Positions 7,714 through 15,077 of a DNA stretch of 22,753 nt are shown piece after piece (position 1 is the stretch's first letter; each line of letters starts with the position of its first letter). Where the stretch lies: contig JAIRUI010000111.1 of the NCBI GenBank assembly GCA_031254455.1, forward strand, positions 1-22,753. Direction: 5' to 3'. This DNA comes from Chitinispirillales bacterium. GTDB lineage: Bacteria > Fibrobacterota > Chitinivibrionia > Chitinivibrionales > Chitinivibrionaceae. The notes below the pieces were generated by a model. That model did not search any database. It was not told the origin of the DNA and saw only the letters and a list, made by a program, of their open reading frames with translations. The position numbers were made by a program, and so were the translations under genes.

Positions 7714-8345
7714 AGAAAATTATAATTATTGCGGTAATTGCAATTTCTCTGATTTTTATGTTTAGTTGTGCAAGACCGCTTGCAAAACAATATTATTTGT
7801 TGAATTACACTTATGATAACTTGCAAAATCGCAAATCCGAAACTCCTTACGGAAAGATAATACGACTGCGTCCTTTCGGTATTGAGAAAGTATATGCGAA
7901 GCCGGGAATCGTATATCGTGAAAGTCCTTACAAATTAAATTATTATAACGACCATTTATGGGCTGTTCGTCCTGTTGACATGATAAGCGATTTGATATTC
8001 AACCATATTGAAAGGGTAAATTTAGTAAAAACCGTAGTGCGCCGTCTTGACGAAACGGTAGCGCCGGACTATGAACTTTCAGGAACGATTTTAGCTATTG
8101 AAGAATACGATAGCGACGAACTTTGGTATGCACATCTGAAAATTTCTGTAGTTTTGACCGATTTTAACGCGAGAACGACAGTTTATAGCAGAATTTTTGA
8201 CCAGACTAGAAAAGTTGAGACGCATAATCCGATTTCTGTAGTAAAAACACTTTCCGAAATTATGGACTACACCGCTTCCATGCTTATGATAGACTTGGAC
8301 AATTTCTTTTACGAACAGACAAAAAACAAAAACGATGATGATTAA
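7710..8345 (+). CDS. ABC-type transport auxiliary lipoprotein, PqiC/DUF330-like
   Basis: 211 residues from a GTG inside the GTGA overlap with the MCE gene. The hydrophobic N-terminus ends in MFSC, a slightly unusual lipobox with C20 as the lipidated residue. YYLLNYTYD follows soon after, like the short strand that opens PqiC/ABC-auxiliary lipoproteins. The rest alternates strands and helices (IIRLRPFGIEKVY, ELSGTILAIEEYDSDELWYA, VLTDFNARTTVYSRIF), as expected for this fold, which sits on the inner face of the outer membrane and receives the MCE tube. Context supports the call as much as sequence does. The tail KNKNDDD is polar and probably disordered. Confidence 0.82.
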   Translation: MKKIIIIAVIAISLIFMFSCARPLAKQYYLLNYTYDNLQNRKSETPYGKIIRLRPFGIEKVYAKPGIVYRESPYKLNYYNDHLWAVRPVDMISDLIFNHIERVNLVKTVVRRLDETVAPDYELSGTILAIEEYDSDELWYAHLKISVVLTDFNARTTVYSRIFDQTRKVETHNPISVVKTLSEIMDYTASMLMIDLDNFFYEQTKNKNDDD

Positions 8346-8359
8346 TATTTTCGCTAAAA

Positions 8360-9139
8360 TTATTTTTGTTCAATCAATGTGTTGAGATTCTTAACGCTCT
8401 CTTCTACAAAACATGTGTTCTCGTATTCTAAAACAGCATATTCAACTGAAACATTAAAGCGCTTAATACACTCAAATATATTCGAATAAGCGACGATTCC
8501 TTTTCCTACGGCGCACCAGTTTTCGCGATTTTGACAAGGTGAAACGGAGTCTATCATATGCATAATTATTTTTTGATTCGTAAATTCTCGAATTAGCAGT
8601 TTTGACAAAAAATTCGGATGAAAGTTTATAAATTGTTCAACAAACAGACGCGGGAAATCCAACACGGGAATCGCCGGAATATTTTTTTGTATAATTCTGT
8701 CAAAAAACGACAAGTATTTTTTTATATTATTTATTAAACCGCTTTTGGTTTTATTCTGATAATAGTTTTCTATGCACGGTATAATAGAGAAGCTTGCGAG
8801 TGTTTCGCAATCGTCAACCATAACGTTAACGTCATTGTTTTCATCAAAATGAAAAATACAATATTTACTGTTTCCCGAAATAAAAATTTCGGACAGCGCC
8901 GTACAATGTTCTTTATTTCTTGAGACGTTTCCTGTGTATAAAGGTGAATGGCAAAGAATTTTTATTGATTTTTTTTCGCATAATTCTCGAATTTTATGAA
9001 TTGTTTTTTCATTTTTTTGAATATTTTCGCTCATGTAGAACTGAATAGCGGGAATTTTTTTTTCTTCTGCGTAAGAAATCGTTAAAAAAGGATTAAAATT
9101 ACTTTGTGAAAATAAAGATGTGGCGACAGCGATGTTCAT
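8360..9139 (-). CDS. Sugar phosphate isomerase/epimerase-like TIM-barrel protein
   Basis: 259 residues, with AAGGAG upstream of the ATG at 9139. The strands of a xylose-isomerase/AP-endonuclease-2 barrel can be followed: AIQFYMSE, IKILCHSPLY, YCIFHFDE, IIPCIENYY, IPVLDFPRL, KIIMHMIDS, and a final VEYAVLEYE. The Glu of CIEN, the Asp of VLDF, the His of MHMID and the last Glu match the metal-binding set of the superfamily. The His that usually follows the Asp as D-x-x-H is replaced (DFPR), so metal binding or activity may be altered. Substrate unknown. It is a single gene convergent to the lipoprotein with a 14-base gap. Fold confident, activity uncertain. Confidence 0.75.
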   Translation of the reverse strand: MNIAVATSLFSQSNFNPFLTISYAEEKKIPAIQFYMSENIQKNEKTIHKIRELCEKKSIKILCHSPLYTGNVSRNKEHCTALSEIFISGNSKYCIFHFDENNDVNVMVDDCETLASFSIIPCIENYYQNKTKSGLINNIKKYLSFFDRIIQKNIPAIPVLDFPRLFVEQFINFHPNFLSKLLIREFTNQKIIMHMIDSVSPCQNRENWCAVGKGIVAYSNIFECIKRFNVSVEYAVLEYENTCFVEESVKNLNTLIEQK

Positions 9140-9439
9140 AATGTATTTTCTCCTTAATGTGAGCTTAAAATATTATTATGTGTAAGAAGGATGCGGGCAA
9201 AGGCTTTGTGCGAGACGTGGAAACCGTTGTTTAATACGATTGACTTCTTAGCGTGGAAGCATTATGGAATTGAAAGAAACGATGTTGAAATTTGAGATTC
9301 TCAAACGGCAAGAAAATTGATTTGACAGGAATAAATCTGAAATTAAAATTCAATGAGAGTCGTTTAATAGGACGGCGGTTTTGGAATTTGAAATTGTAAA
9401 GAAATTAAATTTGTTTGACAAATTCGGGAGATTAAAAAA
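9140..9439. other. 300-base region upstream of the trpR-like gene with short nested ORFs and an inverted repeat
   Basis: No standard gene. It holds an inverted repeat TAAGAAG (9183-9189) with CTTCTTA (9244-9250), and two short overlapping ORFs. One (9178-9234) has 18 codons. The other (9191-9295) encodes 34 residues beginning MRAKALCETWKPLFNTIDFL, with two Trp codons. A further open stretch without a good start ends at the TAA near 9410. It may be a decayed gene or a regulated leader; the sequence does not decide. Confidence 0.4.
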
Positions 9440-9724
9440 ATGACTCCGAAAACATTGGTTCAAGTGTTATGTAAAATTGACGACGAACAGAAAATGCAGT
9501 CGTTTTTGAGGGAAATTTTAACAGAAGCGGAATATAGAGATATTTTGGGGAGATGGGAATTAATGCTTCGGCTAAAAAATGGGCAGACGCACAGAAAAAT
9601 CGCCGCTGATTTACAGATGAGTTTATGTAAAATTACGCGTGGAAATAGAATTTTGAAAAACGAAAGTTCCGTTACGAATAATTTGCTGGAAGGGGAAAAA
9701 TGTCCAAAAAAGGTAAAGTTGTAA
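9440..9724 (+). CDS. TrpR/YerC-YecD family transcriptional regulator
   Basis: 94 residues from the ATG at 9440, after CGGGAG. The helical core REILTEAEYRDILGRWELML leads into a helix-turn-helix (GQTHRKIAADLQMSLCKITRGNRILKNE). The ITRG motif of the recognition helix is the hallmark of Trp repressor and its YerC/YecD relatives. Against E. coli TrpR, the Arg of ITRG is kept, but Thr81 appears as Lys and Ser88 as Ile by my hand alignment, so tryptophan binding is doubtful. The last 25 bases overlap gmk, so the two are likely translated together. No tryptophan synthesis genes are in the window. Family likely, ligand and targets unknown. Confidence 0.8.
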   Translation: MTPKTLVQVLCKIDDEQKMQSFLREILTEAEYRDILGRWELMLRLKNGQTHRKIAADLQMSLCKITRGNRILKNESSVTNNLLEGEKCPKKVKL

Positions 9725-10278
9725 TTTTTTCAGCGGCAAGCGGCGCGGGTAAAACTACGATTTTGAATGAAATTAGAAAAAAAATGCCGCAACTTGTCTA
9801 TTCAATTTCGGCAACTACCAGAGAACCGCGAGGAAACGAGAAAAACGGAGTAGATTATTTTTTTATGAATAAAAAAGATTTTATCGTTCAAAAAGACGAT
9901 AACGGATTTGTTGAATGGGCGCAAGTACATGGAAATTATTACGGAACGCCGCGTGATTTTATTGATAAAAATTTGAATGAAAATAAAATTGTGGTTATGG
10001 ATATCGATGTGCAAGGTAAAATTCTTTTGGATAAACAATATCCCGAAAATATAATCGGAATATTTATTGAGGCGCCGTCTTTTGAGGAACTAGAAACAAG
10101 ATTACGCAAAAGAGCGAGCGACACAGAAGAATGTATAAAGATTCGTTTAAAAAACGCAGAAAAAGAAAAAGAAATTGCAGTTTCGCAAGGGAAATATAAT
10201 TATTTTATAGTTAACGAAAATCTTGACGAAACCGTAGATAAAGTTTTTACAATTTTGTTGTCTATAAGTAAAATATAA
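9700..10278 (+). CDS. gmk: Guanylate kinase
   Basis: 192 residues; the ATG at 9700 follows AAGGGGA and lies inside the end of the trpR-like gene. Gmk phosphorylates GMP to GDP with ATP. The P-loop reads SAASGAGKTT (residues 11-20), with Ala where many have the first Gly, a common variant. The GMP-binding segment SATTREPRGNEKNGVDYFF and FVEWAQVHGNYYGTP are intact, followed by VVMDIDVQG and the lid RKRASDTEECIKIRL. Length is normal (about 190-207). A Ser/Thr kinase starts 11 bases after the stop, so trpR-like, gmk and the kinase probably form one transcript. Confidence 0.96.
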   Translation: MSKKGKVVIFSAASGAGKTTILNEIRKKMPQLVYSISATTREPRGNEKNGVDYFFMNKKDFIVQKDDNGFVEWAQVHGNYYGTPRDFIDKNLNENKIVVMDIDVQGKILLDKQYPENIIGIFIEAPSFEELETRLRKRASDTEECIKIRLKNAEKEKEIAVSQGKYNYFIVNENLDETVDKVFTILLSISKI

Positions 10279-10289
10279 AGGAAGTAACC

Positions 10290-11378
10290 GTGTTTGGTAG
10301 CGAAGTTCCGAAAAGAATTGCAAATTTTGAGATAATACGTGAAATCGGCCGCGGCGGGATGGGAATGGTTTATCTTGCCAAGCAAGTGCCTATCGGTCGA
10401 GAAATCGCGATGAAAATTCTTCCGGCGCAAGGCGACAATAGTTCGGAAGAATATAAAGAAGCGATGGGGCGTTTCAAATCGGAAGCGATGACCGTTTCTA
10501 AGCTAGAACACGAAAACATAGTTAGGCTTTATGATTACGGTTTTGCAAAAGGTATGCATTATTTGGCTATGCAATATATTAACGGATACTCGCTTTATGA
10601 TATTATCCAAAAACGAAAACCGCTGCCGATTGAAACCGTAATCGAATACGCGAAACAAATTTGCCGCGGACTTAATTATGCCGACCAAAAAGGAGTGATT
10701 CATAGAGACATAAAGCCGCAGAATATTTTAGTTTCCAAAGAAGACGGTAAGTGCCGTATTGTAGATTTTGGGATAGCAAAATTTAAAAGAGACGGACGCA
10801 GAACGATGGTAGGAATAGCTATCGGGACTCCAGAATACATGTCCCCAGAGCAGGCTGAAGGGAAAAATCTTGACCATCAAACCGATGTGTATTCTTTAGG
10901 GATATTGATTTACGAAATGTGTACGGGAAATCCGCCGTTTTATGGAGGAGATCCGGTAGGCATTGCATATCGTCAGGTTAATGAGCAGCCCAAAAACCCT
11001 TCAAAACTGCGCCATGACATTCCGGTGCGTTTGGAACTGATTATATTAAAGGCGATTAAAAAAAACAAAAACGAAAGATATAGAAATACCGGTGAAATCT
11101 TAAAAGACCTTGATACTGTGATATCCGAAGGTAAAGACAGTATTTTTGATGATTACGAAATTAAGGCGTCTGCGAAATATTCTTTCAGAAATGATGTTTT
11201 GGGCGGCGGCTATGATTCAATGTCGGATGTTTATGACAGAAACGGCGACAATGGGAATGTTCGCGGGTTTGTCGGTAATAACCAAACGACGATTCTAATT
11301 TGGATGATCGCTTTAGTATCCTCGTTGTTTGGAGCGATTGTTATTCTTTTAGTTATTTTACTGCAGCAAGTAAGATAA
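10290..11378 (+). CDS. Membrane-anchored Hanks-type serine/threonine protein kinase
   Basis: 362 residues from a GTG preceded by AAAGGAAG. The N-terminal kinase domain (about 10-280) is complete: glycine loop GRGGMGMVY (20-28), Lys42 in AMKIL, Glu65 in the C-helix, HRDIKPQN (138-145), DFG (159-161), and a YMSPEQA activation-segment end. A spacer of some 55 residues rich in Gly, Asp and Asn follows, then one transmembrane helix (about 335-358) with only a few residues beyond it. There is no PASTA or other external sensor domain, so signal input would have to come through partners or the membrane. All catalytic residues are present, so it should be active. It follows gmk closely. Confidence 0.94.
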   Translation: MFGSEVPKRIANFEIIREIGRGGMGMVYLAKQVPIGREIAMKILPAQGDNSSEEYKEAMGRFKSEAMTVSKLEHENIVRLYDYGFAKGMHYLAMQYINGYSLYDIIQKRKPLPIETVIEYAKQICRGLNYADQKGVIHRDIKPQNILVSKEDGKCRIVDFGIAKFKRDGRRTMVGIAIGTPEYMSPEQAEGKNLDHQTDVYSLGILIYEMCTGNPPFYGGDPVGIAYRQVNEQPKNPSKLRHDIPVRLELIILKAIKKNKNERYRNTGEILKDLDTVISEGKDSIFDDYEIKASAKYSFRNDVLGGGYDSMSDVYDRNGDNGNVRGFVGNNQTTILIWMIALVSSLFGAIVILLVILLQQVR

Positions 11379-11399
11379 AGATTTTCATTTCTTATCTAC
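11370..11399. terminator. Possible weak bidirectional terminator between kinase and pilin genes
   Basis: The arms 11370-11380 and 11391-11399 pair over nine base pairs with two bulged A residues and a ten-base loop, spanning the six-base gap between the convergent kinase and pilin genes. It is AT-rich and has no clean T-run, so the call is weak. Confidence 0.25.
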
Positions 11400-11870
11400 G
11401 TATGACGGAACAAGCAATCTCAGTTCTTCGCTTGACGCGTTTTTGTCGCCCGACTGATTTACGGTTATGGTTTCGTCAATTTTTGCTGTAGTTAACGAGC
11501 GAATAAGCGTTGCTTTTGCAGTAAATTTCAGCGTACCCATATCAAGCGGATCGGTTTCATCGATGGGCGGAGTATGCGAAATATCGCCGACCGTGTATTT
11601 GAAATACTTTGAATCCGGAACTTTCAGTCCGATTTTCGCCCAGTTTGCTGAATCGGCGGGCGACCCGTCGGATGTTAATTCCAAGTACCTTCCGTTCACA
11701 ATTCTATACGATTCCTCGCCTCCGACAATGGCGTTAAGTGTTTGCGGCGCTTCCGCCGCTTTTATTTTGTCGGCGGCGCGCTGAAATTTAGGCATTGCGA
11801 AACTCGCCAAAACCCCTATGACGACAACGACAATCATAAGCTCTACAAGCGTAAACCCATTTTTTCTCAT
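11385..11870 (-). CDS. Type IV pilin-like (pre)pilin protein
   Basis: 161 residues from the ATG at 11870, chosen because GAGGAGG lies a few bases upstream and the class III leader then starts correctly; an earlier in-frame codon at 11909 would spoil it. The leader MRKNG is cut after Gly5 by a prepilin peptidase, giving an N-methylated Phe; FTLVELMIVVVVIGVLASFAMP is the assembly helix with Glu at +5. The globular part contains EESYRIVNGRY, as in minor and major pilins and GspG-like pseudopilins, and no Cys pair. The gene stands alone with its own promoter, which favours an abundant pilus or pseudopilus subunit. No assembly genes are in the window, so pilin and type II pseudopilin cannot be told apart. 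Confidence 0.9.
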   Translation of the reverse strand: MRKNGFTLVELMIVVVVIGVLASFAMPKFQRAADKIKAAEAPQTLNAIVGGEESYRIVNGRYLELTSDGSPADSANWAKIGLKVPDSKYFKYTVGDISHTPPIDETDPLDMGTLKFTAKATLIRSLTTAKIDETITVNQSGDKNASSEELRLLVPSYVDKK

Positions 11871-11900
11871 TTTTATCCTCCTCAGGCGTCCCATATTACG

Positions 11901-11928
11901 ATAATACAAATATATTTAATTTTTTCAA
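11901..11928 (-). promoter_or_regulatory. Sigma70-type promoter for the pilin gene
   Basis: Read on the minus strand, TTGAAA (11923-11928) and TATTAT (11901-11906) are 16 bases apart. They lie about 30 bases before the pilin ATG and its strong Shine-Dalgarno. The surrounding AT-rich sequence weakens the call. Confidence 0.4.
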
Positions 11929-12023
11929 CAATTTCCGTATTATTTTATAAAAATTTTTATATTTTATAATTTTTTACATTGAACAAAAATTATTTTGATA
12001 TTATTTTTTAGAGAGGAATTGCC

Positions 12024-12332
12024 GTGCAAGAAGTTAATGATGAGAATTTTCAGAGCGAGGTTATCGATTCAAAAGTTCCCGTTTTGGTTGATTTTTGGGC
12101 GCAGTGGTGCGGTCCATGCAGAATGCTGGGACCAATTATGGACGAGATTGCCGATTTGGCTCAAGGTAAATTTAAAATTGTGAAAGTTAATGTAGATGAA
12201 AGTCCGATATCCGCAGAGAAATACGGTATATCGGCGGTACCGACGACTATTCTGTTTGAGAACGGAAACGTGACACAGACAAAAACGGGATTACTCCCGA
12301 AAAACGAATATCTGAAAATTTTGGGTTTGTAA
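12024..12332 (+). CDS. trxA: Thioredoxin
   Basis: 102 residues from a GTG at 12024 preceded by AGAGAGGA. The active site WCGPC is at residues 28-32 inside the VLVDFWAQWCGPCRMLGP strand-helix, and the cis-proline loop reads AVPTT. Thioredoxin reduces protein disulfides in the cytoplasm, using electrons from thioredoxin reductase. The length is close to the usual 105-109 residues, with a slightly short C-terminus. metK starts 40 bases later on the same strand, so the two may share a transcript. Confidence 0.96.
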   Translation: MQEVNDENFQSEVIDSKVPVLVDFWAQWCGPCRMLGPIMDEIADLAQGKFKIVKVNVDESPISAEKYGISAVPTTILFENGNVTQTKTGLLPKNEYLKILGL

Positions 12333-12372
12333 TTTATAAAATAGAGAAATTTTAACATAGCAGGAGGAGAAT

Positions 12373-13539
12373 ATGGCGATTTTTTTTACATCGGAAAGTG
12401 TTTCACAAGGACATCCCGACAAAGTTGCCGATCAAATTTCGGACGCGATTCTTGATGCGCATCTCGCTCAAGATCCAAACGCGCGCGTGGCGTGCGAGAC
12501 GCTTGTAACTACTGGAATTACCATAGTAAGCGGAGAAGTTACTTCAAGAGCGGTAATTAATGTTACCGATATAGTTCGTAATACTATTAAAGAAATCGGA
12601 TATACCGACCCAAATATCGGTTTTGATTATAAGAACAGCGCGGTATTGAATCAAATAGGAACGCAGTCGCCTGATATTTCACAAGGCGTTACCGAAGGTC
12701 AGGGTTTACACAAGGAGCAGGGAGCGGGCGACCAAGGGATTATGTTTGGTTATGCGACGAATGAGACGAAAGAACTTATGCCTCTATCGATACATTTAGC
12801 GCATCGATTGATTGAGAAAGTTACGGAACTTCGCGAAAACGGTACGCTTGCCTGGCTTCGTCCGGATTCAAAATCTCAGGTTACGGTAGAGTATGAAAAC
12901 GATTATCACACAATTAAGAGAATTGAAGCGGTCGTAATTTCTACGCAGCATACAAATGACGTATCGCACAGCACAATCGAAAAAGAGATGATAGAAAAGG
13001 TAATTAAAGTAATTATTCCCGAAAAATATTTAGACGAAAACACGAAATATCACGTTAATCCTACGGGAAGATTTGTTGTCGGCGGACCGCACGGCGATAC
13101 CGGACTTACAGGAAGAAAAATCATCGTGGATTCTTACGGCGGACACGGTGCGCACGGCGGCGGCGCATTCAGTGGAAAAGACCCGTCCAAGGTGGACAGA
13201 TCCGCTGCATACGCGGGGCGTTGGGTGGCAAAAAATATCATTGCCGCCGGATTGGCGCAAAAAGTTAAGATTCAGTTGGCGTATGCGATAGGCGTTGCGC
13301 AGCCCATTTCAATTAACGTCGATACTTACGGAACTGCGATAAATACCGATGACAGGAAAATCGAAGCGGCTATAAGAAAAGTTTTTGATTTGACGCCTGC
13401 CGGAATAATTAAAGCGCTTGATTTAAAACGTCCGATATATCGTGAAACCGCAAGAAACGGACATTTTGGTCGTGAACTTCCACAGTTTACCTGGGAAAAA
13501 ACCGACAAAGTCGAAGAATTAAAAAAGGCGATAGGTTAA
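12373..13539 (+). CDS. metK: S-adenosylmethionine synthetase
   Basis: 388 residues, with a strong AGGAGGAG five bases or so before the ATG. MetK makes S-adenosylmethionine from methionine and ATP. Diagnostic blocks are TSESVSQGHPDKVADQISDA at the N-terminus, EQGAGDQGIMFGYA near residue 115-130, GGPHGDTGLTGRKII (the family usually has GPQGDAG), and GGGAFSGKDPSKVDRSAAY. Length is typical (380-400). No SAM riboswitch fits in the 40-base gap to trxA. A hairpin terminator follows. Confidence 0.98.
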   Translation: MAIFFTSESVSQGHPDKVADQISDAILDAHLAQDPNARVACETLVTTGITIVSGEVTSRAVINVTDIVRNTIKEIGYTDPNIGFDYKNSAVLNQIGTQSPDISQGVTEGQGLHKEQGAGDQGIMFGYATNETKELMPLSIHLAHRLIEKVTELRENGTLAWLRPDSKSQVTVEYENDYHTIKRIEAVVISTQHTNDVSHSTIEKEMIEKVIKVIIPEKYLDENTKYHVNPTGRFVVGGPHGDTGLTGRKIIVDSYGGHGAHGGGAFSGKDPSKVDRSAAYAGRWVAKNIIAAGLAQKVKIQLAYAIGVAQPISINVDTYGTAINTDDRKIEAAIRKVFDLTPAGIIKALDLKRPIYRETARNGHFGRELPQFTWEKTDKVEELKKAIG

Positions 13540-13566
13540 ATCGTTTAATTTTTAAAGTTTTTGTTT

Positions 13567-13596
13567 TAGGGGTTGAAATTTTTCAGCCCTATTTTT
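13567..13596 (+). terminator. Rho-independent terminator after metK
   Basis: TAGGGGTTGAAA (13567-13578) pairs with TTTCAGCCCTA (13581-13591) with one bulged G and one G-T pair. A run of five T follows (13592-13596). It ends the trxA-metK transcript before the convergent murA. Confidence 0.7.
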
Positions 13597-13628
13597 AATC
13601 TGAATGATTATAAATAATGTTTAGCCGT

Positions 13629-14942
13629 TTATTCCCTCAAAATATTCGCTCCGATGGCGTTTAGTCGAATATCTATCTTTTCATATCCTCGGTCTATTTG
13701 ATCAATGTTATGGATTCTGCTTGTCCCTTTCGCGCTCATAGCGGCGATCAAAAGCGCCATTCCGGCGCGAATATCCGGCGAAGAAATTTGCGCGCCGGAA
13801 AGAGTGGACGGGCCTATTATCACCGCCCTGTGCGGATCGCATAAAATGATTTGCGCTCCCATACTTTGTAAACGGTCAACAAAGAACAATCTGCTTTCAA
13901 ACATTTTTTCATGAATCAGGCACGAACCTTTTGCTTGTGTCGCCGTCGTAAGCATAATCGAAGTCAAGTCGGCGGGAAATCCGGGCCACGGCGCGTCTTC
14001 TATACGTGGAACACAATTGCCTACGTCCGCTTTAATTTCCAATCGCTGATTGTCGGGAATGTGTAAAAAATTTCCGTCTTTATTCGCCGAAACGTCAATC
14101 CCAAGCCGTGAAAACTGATGAATTGTCATTTTCATAACGTCAGTATCCACGTTTCGTAAAATTATGTCCGAATTTGTACAGGCGGCAAGTGAAATAAACG
14201 AACCCGCTTCTATGTAATCGCAGCCAATGGTATGTTTTGGCGCATTAAATTCCTTTTTCCCGAAAATTTTGAGCGCGTTACTGCCGATTCCTTTAATTTT
14301 TACGCCGGAAGAGACCAGGAAATTGCATAAACCTTGACAATGCGGCTCGCTTGCGGCGTTTATTATCGTAGTTTGTCCGTTTGCTCCCGATGCGGCGATT
14401 ATGGCGTTTTCTGTAGCGGTCACGGACGCTTCGTCAAGATAAATTTCCGTCCCGATAAGACCGCTTTTCGGAGCGGTTATATAATAAGTCGTTATTTCGT
14501 CGCCGTTGTCCGTTATTTCGCGTTGCGGCACGATTCTTGCGCCCAGCTTTTCAAATACGATAAGGTGAGTGTCAATCCTTCTTCGTCCTATTTTGTCCCC
14601 GCCGGGACTTGGAAACACCGCTTCGCCGAAACGCACCAAAAGCGATGAAGCAAACAAAATTGAGCCTCGAAGTTTGCGTGCGATAGAAAGAGGCATATTC
14701 CCGCTTGTTATGTTCTTTGAGTCGATGGTAAGGGTATTGTTTTTCAATTCGACTTTCGCACCCAAAGTTTCGGCTATGTTACACATTTCACGCACGTCGG
14801 CAATATCGGGAATATTGTTCAACGTACATTTATCGCCTATAAGCAATGTCGCGGCAATGAGCGGAAGCGCCTCGTTTTTGTTTCCCGAGACGGTTATTTC
14901 GCCCGCCAGCCGTCGTTTTCCTTCAACAACAAATACGCCCAT
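13629..14942 (-). CDS. murA: UDP-N-acetylglucosamine 1-carboxyvinyltransferase with Asp in place of catalytic Cys
   Basis: 437 residues from the ATG at 14942. MurA transfers the enolpyruvyl group of PEP to UDP-GlcNAc, the first committed step of peptidoglycan synthesis. The inside-out barrel is complete: SGNKNEALPLIAATLL at the N-terminus (Lys22), ASVTATENAIIAA in the middle, and EDAPWPGFPADLTSIM around residue 300. In the mobile loop, PGGDKIGRRRID has Asp116 where E. coli has Cys115 (codon GAC, 14595-14597). Cys-to-Asp enzymes remain active in mycobacteria and chlamydiae but resist fosfomycin, which alkylates the Cys. The gene stands alone, divergent from an MFS transporter. Identification is secure; drug insensitivity is predicted. 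Confidence 0.95.
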   Translation of the reverse strand: MGVFVVEGKRRLAGEITVSGNKNEALPLIAATLLIGDKCTLNNIPDIADVREMCNIAETLGAKVELKNNTLTIDSKNITSGNMPLSIARKLRGSILFASSLLVRFGEAVFPSPGGDKIGRRRIDTHLIVFEKLGARIVPQREITDNGDEITTYYITAPKSGLIGTEIYLDEASVTATENAIIAASGANGQTTIINAASEPHCQGLCNFLVSSGVKIKGIGSNALKIFGKKEFNAPKHTIGCDYIEAGSFISLAACTNSDIILRNVDTDVMKMTIHQFSRLGIDVSANKDGNFLHIPDNQRLEIKADVGNCVPRIEDAPWPGFPADLTSIMLTTATQAKGSCLIHEKMFESRLFFVDRLQSMGAQIILCDPHRAVIIGPSTLSGAQISSPDIRAGMALLIAAMSAKGTSRIHNIDQIDRGYEKIDIRLNAIGANILRE

Positions 14943-15077
14943 ATTTTTCTCCGAATTAAAATTAACCGCAAAAAAATACTTTTTTATCGCTATCGCTTGC
15001 GTTTTTTATAGAAATTATGTTTACATGCAAGCGAAAAATCGTATTTTCATTGTAATTATGTTGGCTTTAGGAAAATT

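Noticed and set aside
9183..9250. tRNA-like element suggested by TAAGAAG/CTTCTTA seven-base arms 68 bases apart
   Set aside because: No T-loop TTC, no anticodon arm and no D-arm consensus in between; kept only as an inverted repeat.
11979..12004. TTGAAC/TATTAT promoter for trxA
   Set aside because: The spacer is only 14 bases, outside the usable range; the area is AT-rich, so matches are cheap.
12333..12372. SAM riboswitch before metK
   Set aside because: The gap to trxA is 40 bases and shows no conserved helices; too short for any known SAM riboswitch class of the larger types.
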